Assembly (NCBI GenBank): GCA_003694775.1
Contig: RFJV01000072.1
Location: 1-5,660 of the forward strand
DNA length: 5,660 bases
Source of the DNA: Chloroflexota bacterium
GTDB lineage: Bacteria > Chloroflexota > Anaerolineae > 4572-78 > J111
Direction of reading: 5' to 3'
Each line of letters starts with the position of its first letter. The stretch's first letter is position 1. This document shows positions 1 through 5,654 of the stretch, in pieces. The notes beneath the pieces are model-generated. The model worked only from the letters and a program-made list of their open reading frames with translations, did no database searches and was not told the origin of the DNA. The position numbers and the translations under genes were made by a program.

Positions 1-1920
1 CTCTGCCAGTTTTGCCATCCGGGTAGCCACCTGCACAGCTAACTGGCTGTTCGGACCGCCGGCCACCGGCACCAGCACCGCCCGCAGAGGGCGGTACTTC
101 CGGTACCGCACCACGGCAATATCTGCCGGTGGATTGTTGACAATATCATCGATGACACTGCCGAAGGCCTTGCCCGCGGTGTTGGTGTAGCCGGGCCAGC
201 CCAGCACAATGAAATCGCTGGCGTTTTCGGCCACGGTTTTGCGAATAGCCATTGCCACATCCCGGCCCAGCCGAATCATCGTATGGACCGGCACCTCGAA
301 CTGCCGCGCCTCCTCGATGACCTTTTCCAGCGCCTCGCGGCCTTCCCGCAGAAAGATGCGCCCCTCGCTCAGGCTCAACTGCGGCGGCACGCGGGCCACA
401 TTCAGGGCCAGCACCTCGCCATCGCGCTGTTTTGCCAGCACCGCGCCGATGCGGCCCAGAATGTGCGCCTGTCCCTCGGTGGCTACCGGAACCAGCACCG
501 AGTAATCCTTGCTGACCAGCACCTCTTCCATCAGGATTTCCTTGGGCTTCTCCATCTCCTCTACGCGGGCAAAATAGCCCCAGTACAACAGCATCCCCGC
601 CGCAATCCAGCCAATGGCCACATACCAGCCAATCGGGCTGAAGGTATAGAGAAAAATCGCCAGCGCGGTCATCGCCAGGATGGCAATGATAGGGATGACC
701 GGGAAGAAGGGAGTCATAAAGCCTCGCTCCAGGTCGGGCCGGCGCAAACGCAGGCGCATCACCGACACGTTCACCTGGATGAACAGAAACAGGAACATCA
801 GGTCCGCGGCCGCGGCCACATCCTCAATCGGCAGGGACCAGGCCATCGTCCCAATCAGCACGCCAGAGAGGATGACCGCCCAGTACGGTGTATGCCGCAC
901 CGGGTGTACTCTGGCAAAAATCTTGGGCAGGTTCAGGTCCCGGCCCATCGCAAAAGAGACGCGGGAGGAGGAATAGGTGGTGGCAATCAGCGCCGACATG
1001 GTCGAGGCCAGGGCGCTGATGAGCAGGATGATGGCCCCAAACGGCATCACCTGCGATGCGGCTTCTACAATCGCCACTTCGCCCTTTTCTCCCAGGAACT
1101 GGTAGGTGCGCATCCCTTCCGGCGGTGTGATTGCCCCAATCGCCACAAAAGCGACCAGCATGTAAATCAGCACCACAATGCCGATACTGATAAAGGTGGC
1201 CCGCGGCAGGTTTCGCTTGGGGTCTTTAATTTCCTCGCCAGACTGGGCGATGATTTCGTATCCCTCAAAGGCGATGAAAGTCAGCCCCATGGCCACCAGC
1301 ACCCCGGTCCAGCCGTTGGGCAGAAAGCCTTCGGTAAAGCGGGTCGTCCAGCCCTCCGGGTGCTGGAACATAGCGACCAGACCAAAGCCGCAGAACAGGC
1401 CCAGAATAATCACCTTGGTAATAGTCACGATGTTGCCCACCGTACCGGTTTCCGATGCACCGCGGTAGTTCAGATAGGTAAAAGCGATGACAATGAAGGT
1501 CATAAAGCCCAGCTTCAACTGCTCCGGCGACAGGCCAAAGTCGGGCATGCCGGCCATCAGGTACAGCTCGGTGGCAAAGCGGCCAAAGGCCAGGGCATAC
1601 AGACTGCCGGCAACGGCGTGGGCAAACCAGCTCATCCAGCCGCCCAGAAAGCCCATCGTCCCACCCAACGCCTCTTTGACCCACAAATAGCCGCCGCCCG
1701 CTTCGGGGAAGGCGGAGCCGAGTTCGGCGTAGGCCATGGCGGTCAGCGAGGCAATGATGCCGTTCAGCAAGAAGGCCAGCACCAGGGCCGGACCGGCCGC
1801 ACCCGCGGCCACACCGGTCAGCACAAAAATGCCGGCCCCAATCATCGCCCCAACGCCAATCATGGTCACGTCGAACAATCCCAGGTCACGGCTTAGCGTT
1901 ACAGCATGTTCGTCACTCAT
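1..1920 (-). CDS. APC-superfamily amino acid permease with C-terminal UspA domains (3' end outside window)
   Basis: Predicted cytoplasmic-membrane amino acid transporter. The frame is open for 640 codons from the ATG at 1918-1920 and continues past the left edge. Residues 17-450 give about 12 hydrophobic helices. Helix 1 carries the APC signature GAMIGAGIFV (24-33), the unwound substrate-binding segment. The conserved loop EEIKDPKRNLPRA (229-241) follows helix 6. Lys169 in helix 5 may match the lysine that makes the archaeal ApcT transporter proton-coupled and sodium-independent; this is inference. A cytosolic tail follows: one complete UspA fold (about 472-606) with a perfect G-2X-G-9X-G(S/T) nucleotide motif at Gly574, Gly577 and Gly587-Ser588, then a second UspA domain starting at 612 (AVLVPVAGG) and cut by the window. 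APC-Usp fusions are known in archaea and Chloroflexota. The start is supported by AGAAAGG at 1931-1937, 10 nt upstream. The substrate cannot be read from sequence. Confidence 0.93.
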   Translation of the reverse strand, partial: MSDEHAVTLSRDLGLFDVTMIGVGAMIGAGIFVLTGVAAGAAGPALVLAFLLNGIIASLTAMAYAELGSAFPEAGGGYLWVKEALGGTMGFLGGWMSWFAHAVAGSLYALAFGRFATELYLMAGMPDFGLSPEQLKLGFMTFIVIAFTYLNYRGASETGTVGNIVTITKVIILGLFCGFGLVAMFQHPEGWTTRFTEGFLPNGWTGVLVAMGLTFIAFEGYEIIAQSGEEIKDPKRNLPRATFISIGIVVLIYMLVAFVAIGAITPPEGMRTYQFLGEKGEVAIVEAASQVMPFGAIILLISALASTMSALIATTYSSSRVSFAMGRDLNLPKIFARVHPVRHTPYWAVILSGVLIGTMAWSLPIEDVAAAADLMFLFLFIQVNVSVMRLRLRRPDLERGFMTPFFPVIPIIAILAMTALAIFLYTFSPIGWYVAIGWIAAGMLLYWGYFARVEEMEKPKEILMEEVLVSKDYSVLVPVATEGQAHILGRIGAVLAKQRDGEVLALNVARVPPQLSLSEGRIFLREGREALEKVIEEARQFEVPVHTMIRLGRDVAMAIRKTVAENASDFIVLGWPGYTNTAGKAFGSVIDDIVNNPPADIAVVRYRKYRPLRAVLVPVAGGPNSQLAVQVATRMAKLAE

Positions 1921-1930
1921 CGGTTTTTTT

Positions 1931-1937
1931 CCTTTCT
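1931..1937 (-). promoter_or_regulatory. Shine-Dalgarno site of the permease gene
   Basis: On the minus strand this reads AGAAAGG, 10 nt before the ATG at 1920. It sits in a purine-rich run and supports that start. The next in-frame ATG, codon 20, lies inside helix 1 and would destroy the fold. Confidence 0.65.
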
Positions 1938-1993
1938 GGTCAGGTGACTGTATGCAGATACGGCAGAGGCACAGATGCCGGTGCACGGCTAAA

Positions 1994-2022
1994 ATGATAC
2001 TCCATTTTCCGGGTTTCCTCAA
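1994..2022 (-). promoter_or_regulatory. Sigma70-like promoter for the permease gene
   Basis: Reading the minus strand, TTGAGG (2022-2017, 4 of 6 to the -35 consensus) and TATCAT (1999-1994, 5 of 6 to the -10 consensus) are separated by exactly 17 nt. Transcription would start near 1987 and leave a leader of about 65 nt. That leader contains a weak hairpin (CGGCA/TGCCG arms at 1961-1965 and 1976-1980). The call is by eye from consensus and spacing only. Confidence 0.5.
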
Positions 2023-2038
2023 ACTCGGTGAAGGGAAG

Positions 2039-2081
2039 AATTTGCGAATTTGCGAATTTACGAATTTGCGAATTTGCGAAC
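2039..2081. repeat. Tandem octamer array, five units of AATTTGCG
   Basis: Units at 2039, 2047, 2055, 2063 and 2071 repeat every 8 bp. The third reads AATTTACG and the other four are identical. A partial sixth unit (AAC) follows. The array lies just upstream of the permease -35 box (2017-2022). It carries CGAA on this strand, the complement of the TTCG core seen in later arrays of the same intergenic region. Slipped-strand expansion is the likely origin. Confidence 0.9.
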
Positions 2082-2090
2082 TCACGGTTC

Positions 2091-2123
2091 GCCCAAATTT
2101 TTTCCAGTTCAGAAAATTTGGGC
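2091..2123. repeat. 33-nt inverted repeat (hairpin) upstream of permease promoter
   Basis: GCCCAAATTTT (2091-2101) pairs perfectly with AAAATTTGGGC (2113-2123). One G-T wobble and one T-A pair extend the stem to 13 pairs around a 7-nt loop (2104-2110). It could be an intrinsic terminator stem, a cruciform or a protein-binding palindrome. No T-run follows the stem on either strand and no gene ends here, so a terminator role is doubtful. Confidence 0.75.
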
Positions 2124-2202
2124 CACGGGTGATGGATTTCTGCCATCGACATTCAAACGTCAGGCTAAACGGTTCAAGAACATAAAAATATCCTCAAACT
2201 GA

Positions 2203-2233
2203 GGCTTGGAGGGCGCTTCAGCGTCCTTAAGCC
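2203..2233. repeat. Strong hairpin 1 of a REP-like pair
   Basis: GGCTT (2203-2207) pairs with AAGCC (2229-2233). Inside, GAGGGCGC (2209-2216) pairs with GCGTCCTT (2221-2228) with two wobbles, around a TTCA tetraloop (2217-2220). One bulged G sits at 2208. That gives 13 pairs in 31 nt. An alternative small stem CCTCA/TGAGG (2192-2204) competes for its left arm. Confidence 0.7.
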
Positions 2234-2238
2234 ATTCA

Positions 2239-2261
2239 GCCCGGCGTTTTTAACGCTGGGC
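2239..2261. repeat. Strong hairpin 2 of a REP-like pair
   Basis: GCCCGGCGTT (2239-2248) pairs with AACGCTGGGC (2252-2261) over 10 consecutive pairs, including one G-T wobble, around a TTT loop. It follows the preceding hairpin by 5 nt. The GC-rich arms contrast with the AT-rich surroundings. The pair resembles REP/BIME-type elements or a small structured RNA. No T-run follows, so a simple terminator is less likely. Confidence 0.75.
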
Positions 2262-2276
2262 CAACTGCGCTGTCCA

Positions 2277-2333
2277 TTCTGTCCATTCGTGATTTCGTCC
2301 ATTCGCATTTTCGTGCTTTTCGTGTTTCTCGTG
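2277..2333. repeat. TTCG array with 8-9 bp period
   Basis: TTCG cores lie at 2286, 2294, 2302, 2310 and 2319, with diverged cores at 2277 (TTCT) and near 2328 (CTCG). Spacings are 9, 8, 8, 8, 9 and about 9 bp. The units are degenerate forms of ATTCGTG. The array ends next to the candidate extended -10 promoter at 2338-2346. Confidence 0.7.
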
Positions 2334-2337
2334 TTGG

Positions 2338-2346
2338 TGCTATACT
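2338..2346 (+). promoter_or_regulatory. Candidate extended -10 promoter toward the glycosidase operon
   Basis: TGCTATACT contains an extended TG element one base before TATACT (5 of 6 to the -10 consensus). The best -35 at 17 nt spacing, TTTCGT at 2318-2323, is poor, which an extended -10 can tolerate. If used, it would give a leader of about 210 nt before the ATG at 2563, covering the inverted repeats between. A weaker AATAAA (2544-2549) close to the gene is an alternative. Confidence 0.35.
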
Positions 2347-2356
2347 TGGATGTTAT
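2342..2356 (+). repeat. Direct repeat copy 1 (ATACTTGGATGTTAT)
   Basis: This 15-nt sequence recurs at 2549-2564 with a single inserted C. The 12-mer CTTGGATGTTAT is identical in both (2345-2356 and 2553-2564). Each copy follows a TTCG/TTCGTG array by a short spacer. This copy overlaps the candidate -10 box. Confidence 0.75.
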
Positions 2357-2371
2357 CTATTCAGCCGGCCG

Positions 2372-2410
2372 CGAATTTTTCACGAATACACAAATTTACG
2401 AATGGACGAG
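2372..2410. repeat. Degenerate CGAA cluster
   Basis: CGAA cores occur at 2372, 2383 and 2399, with CGAG at 2407. This is the complement of the TTCG core in the arrays on either side. Spacing is less regular (11, 16 and 8 bp). It includes TTCACGAATA (2379-2388), which is exactly complementary to 2509-2518. Confidence 0.5.
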
Positions 2411-2518
2411 CGGACGTAAAATGTACCAGGGAAAAAGCCGGTTCCCGGAACAGCTTGCAAAATCTGAGCAGTTACGTCCTGCTTACCCGTACTGCCGGCG
2501 ACGTTAGTTATTCGTGAA
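2379..2518. repeat. Concentric inverted repeat, about 140 nt
   Basis: Outer arms TTCACGAATA (2379-2388) and TATTCGTGAA (2509-2518) are perfect complements. Inner arms GGACGTAA (2412-2419) and TTACGTCC (2472-2479) are also perfect and extend by three pairs (AGC/GCT) past a bulged T. Nearer the centre, AAGC (2435-2438) faces GCTT (2453-2456) on the same axis. The layers fold around nearly one centre, with unpaired internal loops. It could be a leader RNA structure or chance symmetry from the repeat cores. Confidence 0.4.
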
Positions 2519-2535
2519 TTCGTGTTTTATTCGTG
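2511..2535. repeat. Second TTCGTG array
   Basis: TTCGTG occurs at 2511, 2519 and 2530 (spacings 8 and 11 bp). It has the same core and orientation as the array at 2277-2333. It precedes the second copy of the direct repeat and the glycosidase start. Confidence 0.65.
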
Positions 2536-2548
2536 GACGGCTGAATAA

Positions 2549-2564
2549 ATACCTTGGATGTTAT
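2549..2564 (+). repeat. Direct repeat copy 2, overlapping the glycosidase start
   Basis: ATACCTTGGATGTTAT matches 2342-2356 except for one inserted C. It covers the alternative TTG start (2554) and the first two bases of the preferred ATG (2563-2565). Any translation signal of this gene is therefore embedded in repeat sequence. Confidence 0.75.
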
Positions 2565-4530
2565 GCGCCAAAAAGCCATCCTTCTCTCAATGCTCGTTGC
2601 CATCCTGGCCGTCATAGCCGCCGGATGGTGGCTGTGGCCCGCCGGTCGCCCCCTGCGCCGGGCCGACCGGCTCCGGCTCGCCTTTGCCTCCGACCGGGCC
2701 AACAGCGGCGACCTCTTCGCCCTGGATTCCGCCGGCCGGCTGGTCAACCTGACCCGCCATCCCGCGGCAGACTGGGAACCGGCCTGGCGACCTGACGGGC
2801 AAATACTGGCCTTTACCAGCCACCGGAGCGGCAACAGCGACATCTGGTTGCTGGACCTGGCCGGCTGGTCGCCCGGCGAGGACGGCCCGCCCCCGGAACG
2901 GCTGGTCAACCTGACCCACCATCCGGCCTGGGACTACAGCCCGGCCTGGTCCCCCGACGGGCAGAGCATTGTGTTCGTGTCGGAGCGGGACGGCGACCCC
3001 GAAATTTTCATCCAGAACATCAACGAGCCGGACGCGGTTCAGCTTACTTTCAACCGCGAAACCGACCAGTTCCCCACCTGGTCGCCCGATGGGCGCTACA
3101 TTGCTTTTGCCGCGGTGCGCGGGGGCGCGGCAGAAATCTACCGCATCCGCCCCGACGGAACCGGCGAGGAGCGCCTCACCCCGCCCGGACGGCAGGGAAG
3201 CTACCCCGCCTGGTCGCCCGACGGCCAGCGCCTGGCTTTTGTCAGTTGGGATGAGGAGCACCGGGCCGGCATCTACGTGCTGGCGGCAGACCGGTCGGTC
3301 GGGGAGCCGCGCTTTACCGCCTCTGCCTGGCTGGGCAACCTGCACTGGTCCGCCGATGGAAGCTGGCTCACCTTTACCGGCTGGCAGGACGGCAGTCACG
3401 AGGTGTACGCCCTCCCCGCGGATGGCACCGGGCCGCCGGTTCGTCTCTCGGCTCATCCGGCCTGGGACGACGGTCTGGTGCTCAACCCGGCCTATCCTTT
3501 CCAGCCCGACCCGCTCCCGCCCGCCGCGCCGGCTCCCCCGGCCTCTCCCGCGGCGGGTGGTCTGGCCGCGGGCGTCAACCTGGCTGACCTCAGCTCCGCC
3601 TACCTGGTAAACGACCTGGGCGCAGGCTGGGCCAAGGGGTATGTCAACTGGGCCACGGTGGAGCCGGAGCCGGGCCAGTTCCGCTGGATAGACCCGGACA
3701 ACGTGGTCAAAGCCTTTGGCGACCGCGGCCTGCACATCCTCCTGCGGGTGCACGGCACGCCCGCCTGGGCCAGACCGGAAGGCACGCCCCTCAGCTTCCC
3801 CCCCACCGACCCGGATGCCTTTGCCCGTTTCCTCACCCGTCTGGCGGCGCGCTACCGGGGCCGGGTAGCCGCCTATGAAATCTGGAACGAACCCAATCTC
3901 AACTACGAGTGGGGCAACCAGCGCCCCGACCCCGCGGCCTATGCCGGCCTGCTCAAAACCGCCTACACCGCCATCAAGCAGGTCGACCCGCAGGCCGTGG
4001 TGGTCAGCGGGGGGCTGGCGACCACCGGCGGCGGCTCCGACACAGCCTACGGCGACCTGGATTTTCTGCACGGGATGTACCAGGCCGGGGTGCGGGGCTA
4101 TTTCGACGCCCTGGGCAGTCACCCGTACGCCTACGGTCTGCCGCCCGATACCTCCCACCCCGACGGCCTGTCCTTTGACCGGGTGCTGGCCCAGCGGCAG
4201 GTTATGCTGGCCTACGGGGATGATTCGCCCATCTGGATTACCGAGGTGGGGTGGGTTCTGCAATCCCACTGGGACCTGGGGGAACACGCGGCCATCGGCG
4301 TGAGCGAGGCCCAGCAGGCCGAGTACCTGGTTCGGGCCTACCAGAAAGCCGGCAGTGAATGGCCGTTTGTGCAGGCATTTTTCATCTTCAATCTTGATTT
4401 TAGCCTGGCCCCGTGGTATCTTTCCGCGGAACCTATGCGCTGGTATGCCATCCTCAACCCCAACCGCACCCCCAGACCGGCGTACACATCTCTGCGCCAG
4501 ATTCTACACCATAACGAACAGGGAAATTAG
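2563..4530 (+). CDS. Membrane-anchored TolB-like propeller fused to a clan GH-A glycosidase
   Basis: Predicted extracellular, membrane-tethered polysaccharide hydrolase of 655 aa. Residues 5-25 form one hydrophobic segment after a basic start (MRQK); no clear cleavage site is seen, so a signal anchor is likely. Residues 37-300 form about six PD40/TolB-type blades, with PDG motifs at 77-79, 131-133, 175-177 and 219-221 and a variant SADG at 263-266. A Pro/Ala linker (315-333) leads to a (beta/alpha)8 glycosidase: WATVEPEPGQFRW (363-375), acid/base Glu443 in WNEPN, His520 in SHPYAYG, nucleophile Glu561 in TEVGW. The 118-residue spacing of the two Glu fits clan GH-A, GH39- or GH5-like; substrate unknown. 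I chose ATG 2563; TTG at 2554 is possible (658 aa). Neither has a good Shine-Dalgarno (GGA at 2556-2558 is only 4 nt from the ATG). Confidence 0.88.
   Translation: MRQKAILLSMLVAILAVIAAGWWLWPAGRPLRRADRLRLAFASDRANSGDLFALDSAGRLVNLTRHPAADWEPAWRPDGQILAFTSHRSGNSDIWLLDLAGWSPGEDGPPPERLVNLTHHPAWDYSPAWSPDGQSIVFVSERDGDPEIFIQNINEPDAVQLTFNRETDQFPTWSPDGRYIAFAAVRGGAAEIYRIRPDGTGEERLTPPGRQGSYPAWSPDGQRLAFVSWDEEHRAGIYVLAADRSVGEPRFTASAWLGNLHWSADGSWLTFTGWQDGSHEVYALPADGTGPPVRLSAHPAWDDGLVLNPAYPFQPDPLPPAAPAPPASPAAGGLAAGVNLADLSSAYLVNDLGAGWAKGYVNWATVEPEPGQFRWIDPDNVVKAFGDRGLHILLRVHGTPAWARPEGTPLSFPPTDPDAFARFLTRLAARYRGRVAAYEIWNEPNLNYEWGNQRPDPAAYAGLLKTAYTAIKQVDPQAVVVSGGLATTGGGSDTAYGDLDFLHGMYQAGVRGYFDALGSHPYAYGLPPDTSHPDGLSFDRVLAQRQVMLAYGDDSPIWITEVGWVLQSHWDLGEHAAIGVSEAQQAEYLVRAYQKAGSEWPFVQAFFIFNLDFSLAPWYLSAEPMRWYAILNPNRTPRPAYTSLRQILHHNEQGN
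4520..4524 (+). promoter_or_regulatory. proB ribosome binding site inside the glycosidase gene
   Basis: AGGGA lies 8 nt before the proB ATG and inside the last codons of the upstream gene. This suggests that proB translation is coupled to, or at least co-transcribed with, the glycosidase gene. Confidence 0.7.
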
Positions 4531-4532
4531 CC

Positions 4533-5654
4533 ATGCGAATTGTAGTAAAAGTAGGCACCAATGTACTGCGCGCCGGCACGGAGCGCATCAGCCGCCCCCG
4601 GCTGGTCGACCTGGCCCGGCAGATTGCCGCCCTGCGGCAGGAAGGCCACGAACTTTTGCTGGTCTCCTCCGGGGCTATTTTTGCCGGACGGGAACTGCTG
4701 GGTGTGTCACCGAGCCGGAAAAAAGACATCCCCTACAAGCAGATGCTGGCCGCAGTGGGACAGGGCCGGCTGATGGCCCTCTACCAGCAGATTTTCGACC
4801 TGTACGGCCTGACCGTCGGGCAGGCCCTGCTTACCCGCGCCGACCTGGCTAACCGTACCCGCTACCTGAACGCCCGCAACACCCTGCTACAGCTTCTGCT
4901 TCACGGGGTGGTGCCCATTATCAATGAAAACGATGCCGTCGCGGTGGACGAAATCAAGTTTGGCGACAACGACAACCTGTCGGGGCTGGTGGCGAACCTG
5001 ATTGATGCCGACCTGCTGGTCATCCTGACCGACCAGCCCGGCCTGTTCACCGCCGACCCGCGCGCCCATCCCGATGCGACCCTCATCAAGGAAGTCCCCC
5101 TGATTGACGACGAAATCCGGGCTATGGCCGGCGGGAGCAGTGGCGACATCGGCACGGGGGGGATGGTCACCAAGATACAGGCCGCGGAGCTGGCGACCCG
5201 CTCCGGCACGGAGGTGGTCATTGCCCCCGGCAGTGAGCCGGATGTTATCCTGCGGGTGGTGCACGGCGAACCGCTGGGCACTCATTTCCCCACCCGGCTC
5301 AACCGGGTAGAAAGCCGCAAGCGCTGGATTCTGGCCGAGCCGCCGCGCGGCCGGCTCATCATCGATGCTGGCGCGGTGCAGGCGCTGGTGGAAAACGGCA
5401 AGAGTCTGCTGGTGGTCGGCGTGACCGCGGTCGAAGGCCGGTTCCGCCGGGGAGATACCGTCCGTATTGTCGGGCCGGACGGGGCGGAGATTGGCCGCGG
5501 TATTGCCAGCTACAAGGCCGAAGACCTGGAACGGATAAAAGGCAAGCACTCCCGCCTGATTGCCGACATCCTGGGCTTTGATTACGGCCCCACCGCGGTG
5601 CACCGCGACAATCTGGTGCTGAACAGCCCCTACGTGGAGGCAAGCCTGCAGTGA
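4533..5654 (+). CDS. proB: Glutamate 5-kinase (gamma-glutamyl kinase)
   Basis: Cytosolic enzyme that phosphorylates L-glutamate with ATP to gamma-glutamyl phosphate, the first and usually proline-inhibited step of proline synthesis. The protein is 373 aa (E. coli ProB 367). An amino acid kinase domain spans about 1-255: VVKVGTNVL (4-12) with Lys6, LVSSGAIFAGRE (43-54), NENDAV (131-136), FGDNDN (143-148), TDQPGLFTADPR (166-177), GTGGMVTK (207-214) with Lys214. A PUA domain spans about 262-350, as in E. coli ProB. Asp104 in TRAD matches E. coli Asp107, where change relieves proline inhibition, so feedback control is probably kept (inference). Only 2 nt separate it from the upstream glycosidase stop, and its Shine-Dalgarno AGGGA lies 8 nt upstream. 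Its TGA overlaps a GTG, the likely start of proA. No promoter of its own is evident. Confidence 0.97.
   Translation: MRIVVKVGTNVLRAGTERISRPRLVDLARQIAALRQEGHELLLVSSGAIFAGRELLGVSPSRKKDIPYKQMLAAVGQGRLMALYQQIFDLYGLTVGQALLTRADLANRTRYLNARNTLLQLLLHGVVPIINENDAVAVDEIKFGDNDNLSGLVANLIDADLLVILTDQPGLFTADPRAHPDATLIKEVPLIDDEIRAMAGGSSGDIGTGGMVTKIQAAELATRSGTEVVIAPGSEPDVILRVVHGEPLGTHFPTRLNRVESRKRWILAEPPRGRLIIDAGAVQALVENGKSLLVVGVTAVEGRFRRGDTVRIVGPDGAEIGRGIASYKAEDLERIKGKHSRLIADILGFDYGPTAVHRDNLVLNSPYVEASLQ
5636..5640 (+). promoter_or_regulatory. Ribosome binding site for the gene after proB
   Basis: GGAGG lies 10 nt before a GTG at 5651, within the last codons of proB. The match and spacing support that GTG as a real start. 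Confidence 0.55.

Larger units (their letters stand above)
1921..2562. other. Divergent intergenic region, AT-rich, no credible gene
   Basis: This stretch separates the leftward permease gene from the rightward glycosidase gene and must hold both promoters. It is clearly richer in A and T than its flanks. The short open frames in it have no family resemblance, and several are built from the short repeats themselves. It holds the promoters, tandem arrays, hairpins and duplicated sequences listed separately. Because the flanking genes diverge, the strong hairpins here are not needed as terminators for either gene. No tRNA or known riboswitch pattern was recognised. Confidence 0.8.

Noticed and set aside
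283..1896. 537-codon open frame on the plus strand opposite the permease gene
   Set aside because: The translation is a low-complexity mix rich in His, Gln, Gly and Arg with no domain. The opposite strand encodes a clear 12-helix permease. Long antisense frames are expected in GC-rich coding DNA.
1940..2152. 70-codon minus-strand frame upstream of the permease
   Set aside because: Its centre is a repeat artefact of the octamer array (repeated FANSQI-like residues), and it would lie across the predicted permease promoter.
2239..2261. Intrinsic terminator
   Set aside because: The stem is strong but no T-run follows on either strand, and both neighbouring genes point away from it.
2289..2507. 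72-codon frame starting with a hydrophobic stretch, possible small membrane protein
   Set aside because: The hydrophobic residues (Phe, Val, Leu) arise from reading the TTTCGTG-type repeats. There is no Shine-Dalgarno and the rest resembles no protein.
2350..2514. 54-codon ATG frame within the direct repeat region
   Set aside because: No ribosome site, no recognisable features, and the frame runs through CGAA/TTCG repeat cores.
2039..2535. Possible CRISPR array
   Set aside because: The repeats are 8-9 bp with no unique spacers of about 30 bp and no cas genes nearby.
2587..4287. 566-codon open frame on the minus strand opposite the glycosidase gene
   Set aside because: It is rich in Gly, Val, Pro and Arg with periodic segments that merely mirror the propeller repeats. 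The plus strand has full catalytic and blade motifs.
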